From: Hydractinia symbiolongicarpus
Taxonomy: Eukaryota > Cnidaria > Hydrozoa > Anthoathecata > Hydractiniidae
NCBI RefSeq assembly: GCF_029227915.1
Contig: NC_079876.1
Location: 29,485,828-29,549,827, forward strand
Direction: 5' to 3'
Length of the DNA: 64,000 nucleotides
How positions within the stretch are numbered: the stretch's first letter is position 1; each line of letters opens with the position of its first letter. Under the pieces are notes generated by a model. The model searched no databases. It saw only the letters and a list, made by a program, of their open reading frames with translations, and was not told the origin of the DNA. This document shows positions 56,734 to 64,000 of this stretch, in pieces. The position numbers and the translations under genes are program-made.

Positions 56734-57104
56734 TGAAATTTCAAGTTAATAAGGTTACTTGAACTTGGAAAAAGTACTGGCAATGAATCTTATTATTTTA
56801 AATCGCCCAAGAGCATTACCATTTGACGACCTTCAGACTTTTCAATAATTTGCCGTTTTGATAATTTAACAGATTGACTGGAACTGCAAACAAGTATGGT
56901 AATATCTGTGATTTTGAGTTTGAAAGTTTGACACATGGAAGGAATAATTGCGCATTGTGAAATAACGGCTGGTACAACTATTGCAGCTGTTCTACCTCTC
57001 CAAAGTCGATACTTCGCCACAACGTGTCATGGCAAACACATTTCCACGATTAAAACTCTACAAGCATCCCTCAATCTTCTTATCACACAGGTTAGCCTAG
57101 CTAG

Positions 57105-57187
57105 TACCAGAGGTGGGGTTCGAACCCACGCGGACAAACGTCCATTGGAACTTAAGTCCAACGCCTTAACCACTCGGCCACCCTGGT
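57105..57187 (-). tRNA. tRNA-Leu-TAA: tRNA-Leu(UAA), intact
   Basis: Duplicate of 54845. Confidence 0.96.
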
Positions 57188-57557
57188 TGAAAATTCAGGT
57201 TAATAAGGTTACTTGAACTTGGAAAGGGTACGGGAAATGAACCTTAGTATTCTAAATCGCCCAAGAGCATTACCATTTGACGACCTTCAGATTTTTCACT
57301 AATTTGCCCTTTTGATAACTCAACAAAATGAATGGAACTGCAAAATGGGATGGTAATATTTGGGATTTTGAGTTTGAAAGTTTCAGATATGGAAGGCATT
57401 ATTGCGTATAGTGAAGTAACGGCTGGTAGAATTACTGGGGTTATTCTATTTTGCCCTGTGGGATAATTCAACACAACGTATCATGTTAACACATTTCCAC
57501 GGTTAAAACTCTCCAATCATCCCTCAATCTTCTTATCACACAGGTTAGCCTAGCTAG

Positions 57558-57640
57558 TACCAGAGGTGGGGTTCGAACCCACGCGGACAAACGTCCATTG
57601 GAACTTAAGTCCAACGCCTTAACCACTCGGCCACCCTGGT
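57558..57640 (-). tRNA. tRNA-Leu-TAA: tRNA-Leu(UAA), intact
   Basis: Duplicate of 55298. Confidence 0.96.
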
Positions 57641-58004
57641 TGAAAATTCAGGTTAATAAGGTTACTTGAACTTGGAAAGGGTACGGGAAATGAACCTTAG
57701 TATTCTAAATCGCCCAAGAGCATTACCATTTGACGACCTTCAGACTTTTCAATAATTTGCCATTTTGATAACTCAACAGATTGACTGGAACTGCAAAAAA
57801 GATATCTGTGATTTTGAGTTTGAAAGTTTGAGACATGGAAGGAATAATTGCGCATTGTGAAATAACGGCTGGTACAACTATTGCAGCTGTTCTACCTCTC
57901 CAAAGTCGATACTTCGCCACAACGTGTCATGGCAAACACATTTCCACGATTAAAACTCTACAAGCATCCCTCAATCTTCTTATCACACAGGTTAGCCTAG
58001 CTAG

Positions 58005-58087
58005 TACCAGAGGTGGGGTTCGAACCCACGCGGACAAACGTCCATGGGAACTTAAGTCCAACGCCTTAACCACTCGGCCACCCTCTT
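58005..58087 (-). tRNA. tRNA-Leu-TAA: tRNA-Leu(UAA), acceptor and anticodon-stem mutated
   Basis: Acceptor AAGAGGG as at 55745, and 'ccatgggaac' mispairs the anticodon stem. Confidence 0.66.
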
Positions 58088-58457
58088 TGAAAATTCGGGT
58101 TAATAAGGTTACTTGAACTTGGAAAGGGTACGGGAAATGAACCTTAGTATTCTAAATCGCCCAAGAGCATTACCATTTGACGACCTTCAGATTTTTCACT
58201 AATTTGCCCTTTTGATAACTCAACAAAATGAATGGAACTGCAAAATGGGATGGTAATATTTGGGATTTTGAGTTTGAAAGTTTCAGATATGGAAGGCATT
58301 ATTGCGTATAGTGAAGTAACGGCTGGTAGAATTACTGGGGTTATTCTATTTTGCCCTGTGGGATAATTCAACAGAACGTATCATGTTAACACATTTCCAC
58401 GGTTAAAACTCTCCAATCATCCCTCAATCTTCTTATCACACAGGTTAGCCTAGCTAG

Positions 58458-58540
58458 TACCAGAGGTGGGGTTCGAACCCACGCGGACAAACGTCCATTG
58501 GAACTTAAGTCCAACGCCTTAACCACTCGGCCACCCTGGT
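58458..58540 (-). tRNA. tRNA-Leu-TAA: tRNA-Leu(UAA), intact
   Basis: Same as 54845. Confidence 0.96.
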
Positions 58541-58904
58541 TGAAAATTCAGGTTAATAAGGTTACTTGAACTTGGAAAGGGTACTGGAAATGAACCTTAG
58601 TATTCTAAATCGCCCAAGAGCATTACCATTTGACGACCTTCAGACTTTTCAATAATTTGCCATTTTGATAACTCAACAGATTGACTGGAACTGCAAAAAA
58701 GATATCTGTGATTTTGAGTTTGAAAGTTTGAGACATGGAAGGAATAATTGCGCATTGTGAAATAACGGCTGGTACAACTATTGCAGCTGTTCTACCTCTC
58801 CAAGTTCGATACTTTGCCACAACGTGTCATGGCAAACACATTTCCACGATTAAAACTCTACAAGCATCCCTCAATCTTCTTATCACACAGGTTAGCCTAG
58901 CTAG

Positions 58905-58987
58905 TACCAGAGGTGGGGTTCGAACCCACGCGGACAATCGTCCATTGGAACTTAAGTCCAACGCCTTAACCACTCGGCCACCCTGGT
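58905..58987 (-). tRNA. tRNA-Leu-TAA: tRNA-Leu(UAA), intact
   Basis: Reference sequence. Confidence 0.97.
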
Positions 58988-59357
58988 TGAAAATTCAGGT
59001 TAATAAGGTTACTTGAACTTGGAAAGGGTACGGGAAATGAACCTTAGTATTCTAAATCGCCCAAGAGCATTACCATTTGACGACCTTCAGATTTTTCAAT
59101 AATTTGTCCTTTTGATAACTCAACAAAATGAATGGAACTGCAAAATGGGATGGTAATATTTGGGATTTTGAGTTTGAAAGTTTCAGATATGGAAGGCATT
59201 ATTGCGTATAGTGAAGTAACGGCTGGTAGAATTACTGGGGTTATTCTATTTTGCCCTGTGGGATAATTCAACACAACGTATCATGTTAACACATTTCCAC
59301 GGTTAAAACTCTCCAATCATCCCTCAATCTTCTTATAACACAGTTTAGCCTAGCTAA

Positions 59358-59440
59358 TACCAGAGGTGGGGTTCGAACCCATGCGGACAATAGTCCATTG
59401 GAACTTAAGTCCAACGCTTTAACCACTCGGCCACCCTGGT
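59358..59440 (-). tRNA. tRNA-Leu-TAA: tRNA-Leu(UAA), N subfamily, D-stem mismatch
   Basis: 'caacgcttt' gives the D-stem C-A mispair also seen at 6240; basal T-stem A-C. Confidence 0.78.
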
Positions 59441-59803
59441 TGAAATTTCAAGTTAATAAGGTTACTTGAACTTGGAAAAAGTACTGGCAATGAATCTTAT
59501 TATTTTAAATCGCGCAAGAGCATTACCATTTGACGACCTTCAGACTTTTCAATAATTTGCCATTTTGATAACTCAACAGATTGACTGGAACTGCAAAAAA
59601 GATATCTGTGATTTTGAGTTTGAAAGTTTGAGACATGGAAGGAATAATTGCGCATTGTGAAATAACGGCTGGTACAACTATTGCAGCTGTTCTATTTCTC
59701 CAGGTTCGATACTTCGCCAGAACGTGTCATGGCAAACACATTTCCACGTTTAAATTCTCCAAGTATCCTTCAATCATCTTATCACCCAGATTAACCTAGC
59801 TAA

Positions 59804-59818
59804 TACCGGAATCGCGCA
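59804..59818 (-). pseudogene. tRNA deleted from unit
   Basis: 'taccgga-atcgcgca' junction. Confidence 0.85.
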
Positions 59819-60112
59819 AGAGCATTACCAATTGACGACCTTCAGACTTTTCAATTATTTGCCGTTTTGATTACTCAACAGATTGACTGGAACTGCAAAA
59901 AAGTATGGTAATATCTGTGATTTTGAGTTTGAAAGTTTGAGACATGAAGGAATAATTGCGCATTGTGAAATAACGGCTGGTACAACTATTGCAGCTGTTC
60001 TACCTCTCCAAGCTCGATACTTTGCCACAACGTGTCATGGCAAACACATTTCCACGATTAAAACTCTACAAGCATCCCTTAATCTTCTTAACACACAGGT
60101 TAGCCTAGCTAA

Positions 60113-60195
60113 TACCAGAGGTGGTGTTCGAACCCATACGGACAATAGTCCATTGGAACTTAAGTCCAACGCCTTAACCACTCGGCCACCCTGGT
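60113..60195 (-). tRNA. tRNA-Leu-TAA: tRNA-Leu(UAA), weak T arm (M)
   Basis: Counterpart of 7605; two T-stem mispairs. Confidence 0.8.
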
Positions 60196-60566
60196 TGAAA
60201 TTTCAGGTTAATAAGGTTACTTGATCTCGGAAAAAGTACTGGGAATGAACCTTAGTATTTTTAATCGTGCAAGAGCATTAACATCTGTCGATCTTCTTAT
60301 TTCTTTAATAATTTGCCGTTTTGATAATTCAACAAATTGATTGGAACTGCAAAAAAGTATGGTAATATTTGGGATTTTGAGTTTGAAAATTTGAGATATG
60401 GAAGGAATAATTGCGCATTGTGAAATAACGGCTGGTACAACTATTGCAGCTGTTCTATTTCTCCAGGTTCGATACTTCGCCAGAACGTGTCATGGCAAAC
60501 ACATTTCCACGTTAAAATTCTCCAAGCATCCTTCAATCATCTTATCACCCAGAATAACCTAGCTAA

Positions 60567-60581
60567 TACCGCAATCGCGCA
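60567..60581 (-). pseudogene. tRNA deleted from unit
   Basis: Junction mutated to 'taccgca-atcgcgca'. Confidence 0.82.
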
Positions 60582-60876
60582 AGAGCATTACCATTTGACG
60601 ACCTTCAGACTTTTCAATTATTTGCCGTTTTGATTACTCAACAGATTGACTGGAACTGCAAAAAAGTATGGTAATATCTGTGATTTTGAGTTTGAAAGTT
60701 TGAGACATGGAAGGAATAATTGCGCATTGTGAAATAACGGCTGGTACAACTATTGCAGCTGTTCTACCTCTCCAAGTTCGATACTTCGCCACAACGTGTC
60801 ATGGCAAACACATTTCCTCGATTAAAACTCTACAAGCATCCCTCAATCTTCTTATCACACAGGTTAGCCTAGCTAG

Positions 60877-60959
60877 TACCAGAGGTGGGGTTCGAACCCA
60901 CGTGGACAATCGTCCATTGGAACTTAAGTCCAACGCCTTAACCACTCAGCCACCCTGGT
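60877..60959 (-). tRNA. tRNA-Leu-TAA: tRNA-Leu(UAA), near-intact
   Basis: A box TGGCTGAGTGG (D-stem U-G); 'cacgtgg' as at 8369. Confidence 0.93.
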
Positions 60960-61330
60960 TGAAAATTCAGGTTAATAAGGTTACTTGAACTTGAAAAGGG
61001 TACGGGAAATGAACCTTAGTATTTTTAATCGTGAAAGAGCATTAACATCTGTCGATCTTCTTATTTCTTTAATAATTTGCCGTTTTGATAATTCAACAAA
61101 TTGACTGGAACTGCAAAAAAGTATGGTAATATTTGGGATTTTGAGTTTGAAAATTTGAGATATGGAAGGAATAATTGCGCATTGTGAAATAACGACTGAT
61201 ACAACTATTGCAGCTGTTCTATTTCTCCAGGTTCGATACTTCGCCAGAACGTGTCATGGCAAACACATTTCCACGTTTAAACTCTCCAAGCATCCTTCAA
61301 TCATCTTATCACCCAGATAAACCTAGCTAA

Positions 61331-61345
61331 TACCGGAATCGTGCA
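61331..61345 (-). pseudogene. tRNA deleted from unit
   Basis: 'taccgga-atcgtgca' junction, counterpart of 11860. Confidence 0.85.
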
Positions 61346-61640
61346 AGAGCATTACCATTTGACGACCTTCAGACTTTTCAATTGTCTGGCGTTTTGATAA
61401 CTCAACAGATTGACTGGACCTGCAAACAAGTATGGTAATATCTGTGATTTTGAGTTTGAAAATTTGAGACATGGAAGGAATAATTGCGCATTGTAAAATA
61501 ACGGCTGGTACAACTATTGCAGCTGTTCTACCTCTCCAAGTTCGATACTTCGCCACAACGTGCCATGGCAAACACATTTCCACGATTAAAACTCTACAAT
61601 CATCCCTCAATATTCTTATCACACAGGTTAGCCTAGCTAA

Positions 61641-61723
61641 TACCACAGGTGGGGTTCGAACCCACGCGCACAATCGTCCATTGGAACTTAAGTCCAACGC
61701 CTTAACCACTCGGCCACCCTGGT
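61641..61723 (-). tRNA. tRNA-Leu-TAA: tRNA-Leu(UAA), X subfamily
   Basis: Acceptor G5-G68 and one variable-arm mispair ('cgcgcac'). Confidence 0.82.
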
Positions 61724-62092
61724 TGTAATTTCACGTTGCCAAGGTTGCTTGAACTTGGAAAACGTACTGGCAATGAACCTCAGTATTCCAAATCGCGCAA
61801 GAGCACTACCATTTGACGACCTTCAGATTTTTCAATAATTTGCCCTTTTGATAACTCAACAAAATGAATGGAACTGCAAAATGGGATGGTAATATTTAGG
61901 ATTTTGAGTTTAAAGTTTCAGATATGGAAGGCATTATTGCGTATCGTGAAGTAACGGCTGGTAGAATTATTGGGGCTATTCTATTTTGCCCTGTGCGATA
62001 ATTCAACACAACGTATCATGTTAACACATTTCCACGGTTAAAACTCTCCAATCATCCCTCAATCTTCTTATCACACAGGTTAGCCTAGCTAA

Positions 62093-62175
62093 TACCAGAG
62101 GCGGGGTTCGAACCCATGCGGACAATAGTCCATTGGAACTTAAGTCCAACGCCTTAACCACTCGGCCACCCTGGT
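62093..62175 (-). tRNA. tRNA-Leu-TAA: tRNA-Leu(UAA), G subfamily
   Basis: Counterpart of 3974, but with a normal TTCGAAC T loop. Confidence 0.85.
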
Positions 62176-62545
62176 TGAAATTTCAAGTTAATAAGGTTAC
62201 TTGAACTTTGAAAAAGTACTGGCAATGAATCTTATTTTTTTAAATCGCGCAAGAGCATTACCATTTGACAACCTTCAAACTTTTCAATAATTTGCCGTTT
62301 TGATAACTCAACAGATTGACTGGAACTGCAAAAAGGTATGGTAATATCTGTGATTTTGAGTTTGAAAGTTTGAGACATGAAGGAATAATTGCGCATTGTG
62401 AAATAACGGCTGTTACAACTATTGCAGCTGTTCTACCTCTCCAAGCTCGATACTTCGCCACAACGTGCCATAGCAAACACATTTCCACGATTAAAACTCT
62501 ACAATCATCACTCAATCTTCTTATCACACAGGTTAGCCTAGCTAA

Positions 62546-62628
62546 TACCACAGGTGGGGTTCGAACCCACGCGGACAATCGTCCATTGGAACTTAAGTCC
62601 AACGCCTTAACCACTCGGCCACCCTGGT
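62546..62628 (-). tRNA. tRNA-Leu-TAA: tRNA-Leu(UAA), X subfamily
   Basis: Acceptor G5-G68 mispair only. Confidence 0.86.
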
Positions 62629-62999
62629 TGAAATTTCACGTTACCAAGGTTGCTTGAACTTGGAAAACGTACTGGCAATGAACCTCAGTATTCTAAATCG
62701 CGCAAGAGCACTACCATTTGACGACCTTCAGATTTTTCAATAATTTGCCCTTTTGATAACTCAACAAAATGCATAGAACTGCAAACAAGTATGGTAATAT
62801 CTGTGATTTTGAGTTTGAAAGTTTGAGACATGGAAGGAATAATTGCGCATTGTGAAATAACGGCTGGTACAACTATTGCAGCTGTTCTACCTCTCCAAGT
62901 TCAATACTTCGCCACAACGTGTCATGGCAAACACATTTTCACGATTAAAACTCCACAAGCATCCCTCAATCTTCTTATCACACAGGTTAGCCTAGCTAG

Positions 63000-63082
63000 T
63001 ACCAGAGGTGGGGTTCGAACCCACGCGGACAATCGTCCATTGGAACTTAAGTCCAACGCCTTAACCACTCGGCCACCCTGGT
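63000..63082 (-). tRNA. tRNA-Leu-TAA: tRNA-Leu(UAA), intact
   Basis: Reference sequence. Confidence 0.97.
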
Positions 63083-63452
63083 TGAAAATTCAAGTTAATA
63101 AGGTTACTTGAACTTGAAAAGGGTACGGGAAATGAACCTTAGTATTCTAAATCGCCCAAGAGCATTACCATTTGACGACCTTCAGATTTTTCAATAATTT
63201 GCCCTTTTGATAACTCAAGAAAAGGAATGGAACTGCAAAATGGGATGGTAATATTTAGGATTTTGAGTTTGAAAGTTTCAGATATGGAAGGCATTATTGC
63301 GCATAGTGAAGTAACGGCTGGTAGAATTACTGGGGCTATTCTATTTTGCCCTGTGGGATAATTCAACACAACGTATCATGTTAACACATATCCACGGTTA
63401 AAACTCTCCAATCATCCCTCAATCTTCTTATCACACAGGTTAGCCTAGCTAA

Positions 63453-63535
63453 TACCAGAGGCGGTGTTCGAACCCATGCGGACAATAGTCCATTGGAACT
63501 TAAGTCCAACGCCTTAACCACTCGGCCACCCTGGT
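63453..63535 (-). tRNA. tRNA-Leu-TAA: tRNA-Leu(UAA), G variant
   Basis: 'gcggtgttcg' adds a T-stem G-A mispair. Confidence 0.78.
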
Positions 63536-63905
63536 TGAAATTTCAAGGTAATAAGGTTACTTGAACTTTGAAAAAGTACTGGCAATGAATCTTATTATTT
63601 TAAATCGCGCAAGAGCATTACCATTTGACGACCTTCAGACTTTTCAATAATTTGCCGTTTTGATAACTCAACAGATTGACTGGAACTGCAAAAAAGTATG
63701 GTAATATCTGTGATTGTGAGTTTGAAAGTTTGAGACATGAAGGAATAATTGCGCATTGTGAAATAACGGCTGGTACAACTATTGCAGCTGTTCTACCTCT
63801 CCAAGTTCGATACTTCGCCACAACGTGTCATGGCAAACACATTTCCACGATTAAAACTCTACAATCATCCCTCAATCTTCTTATCACACAGGTTAGCCTA
63901 GCTAA

Positions 63906-63988
63906 TACCACAGGTGGGGTTCGAACCCACGCGGACAATCGTCCATTGGAACTTAAGTCCAACGCCTTAACCACTCGGCCACCCTGGT
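63906..63988 (-). tRNA. tRNA-Leu-TAA: tRNA-Leu(UAA), X subfamily
   Basis: Acceptor G5-G68 mispair; last complete tRNA in the window. Confidence 0.86.
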
Positions 63989-64000
63989 TGTAATTTCACG

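Larger units (their letters stand above)
56960..58700. repeat. 2260-bp-spaced duplicate segment, copy 2
   Basis: Copy of 54700-56440. Confidence 0.85.
59830..61320. repeat. Long-range duplicate of ~7320-8810
   Basis: Landmarks sit 52508 bp from their counterparts (for example tRNAs 7605/60113 and 8369/60877), with scattered substitutions. Confidence 0.8.
33781..64000 (-). repeat. tRNA-Leu(UAA) tandem array, right block
   Basis: The same array resumes exactly where it was interrupted, at 'tatcacacaggtta' in a unit trailer, and runs off the window. Period is mostly 449-454 bp, with 503-bp units near 44.2-44.7 and 46.1-46.6 kb (an extra ~50-bp trailer copy), 339-bp units near 47.6-48.3 kb (spacer-tRNA fusion), and 447-bp units at 55-59 kb (7-bp loss of 'tatggta' in the spacer). 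Divergent subfamilies fill 33.8-54.5 kb; well-formed copies dominate after 54.8 kb. Spacers of ~370 bp hold nothing else I can identify. Confidence 0.97.
61519..64000. repeat. Long-range duplicate of ~3400-5881
   Basis: Six tRNAs in a row lie exactly 58119 bp from their counterparts (3522/61641 to 5787/63906), and subfamily order is preserved. Confidence 0.85.

Noticed and set aside
1-64000. CRISPR array
   Set aside because: Repeats are ~453 bp with a tRNA in each and homologous spacers; there are no short repeats with unique spacers and no cas genes.
1-64000. 5S rRNA or snRNA repeat unit
   Set aside because: No 5S internal control region, U6 or U1-like sequence found by eye in the spacers; the only RNA gene matching a known structure is tRNA-Leu.

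Overview
The window is eukaryotic, very probably from an invertebrate animal. It is almost entirely one tandem array of a ~453-bp unit, and each unit carries one tRNA-Leu(UAA) gene on the minus strand. I count 126 full-span tRNA-Leu-like loci, 3 truncated fusion loci and 8 unit junctions from which the tRNA has been deleted. All have the same isotype and orientation, and no other tRNA type, rRNA, snRNA or ordinary protein gene is visible. The tRNA is a class II (long variable arm) tRNA closely matching the standard metazoan tRNA-Leu-UAA. The only non-array DNA is a decayed non-LTR retrotransposon at about 30.34-33.78 kb. The look of its endonuclease/reverse transcriptase suggests a cnidarian or similar marine invertebrate, but that host assignment is a guess.

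Layout. (1) 1-12.6 kb: young, mostly well-formed tRNA copies, with tRNA-less ~311-bp units mixed in; in the first 2.9 kb they form a ~1215-bp three-unit higher-order repeat. (2) 12.6-28 kb: more divergent copies, including a fresh 2721-bp (six-unit) tandem duplication and a near-identical 1.66-kb pair 2713 bp apart. Many copies here have weak T arms, broken B boxes or altered anticodons. (3) 28-30.34 kb: a divergent 'S' subfamily with a clear pol III T5 terminator but mispaired acceptor stems. (4) 30.34-33.78 kb: the retroelement, inserted on the minus strand inside the trailer of one unit. (5) 33.8-54.5 kb: old mixed subfamilies, 903/905-bp and 1358-bp higher-order repeats, and 339-bp fusion units. 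(6) 54.5-64 kb: young copies again. The last ~2.5 kb closely matches 3.4-5.9 kb, and 59.8-61.3 kb closely matches 7.3-8.85 kb.

Gene structure by eye. On the minus strand the acceptor stem is ACCAGGG/CTCTGGT with A73, the A box is TGGCCGAGTGG, and the anticodon loop CTTAAGT gives UAA, which reads the Leu codon UUA. A GGAC/GTCC variable-arm stem follows, then the T arm GTGGG-TTCGAAC-CCCAC carrying the B box. There is no intron. About 30 copies look fully intact; the rest range from single stem mismatches to clear pseudogenes. Two spacer families occur. Type A holds 'attttgccctgtggg'; type B holds 'ttcgatacttcgcc'. They have been shuffled by exchange. Spacers contain no gene I can support.

The array behaves like a tRNA-gene satellite: repeated unequal exchange and conversion have amplified both good and broken tRNA copies. 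Whether it supplies tRNA, acts as a TFIIIC-binding or insulator block, or is simply satellite DNA cannot be decided from sequence.
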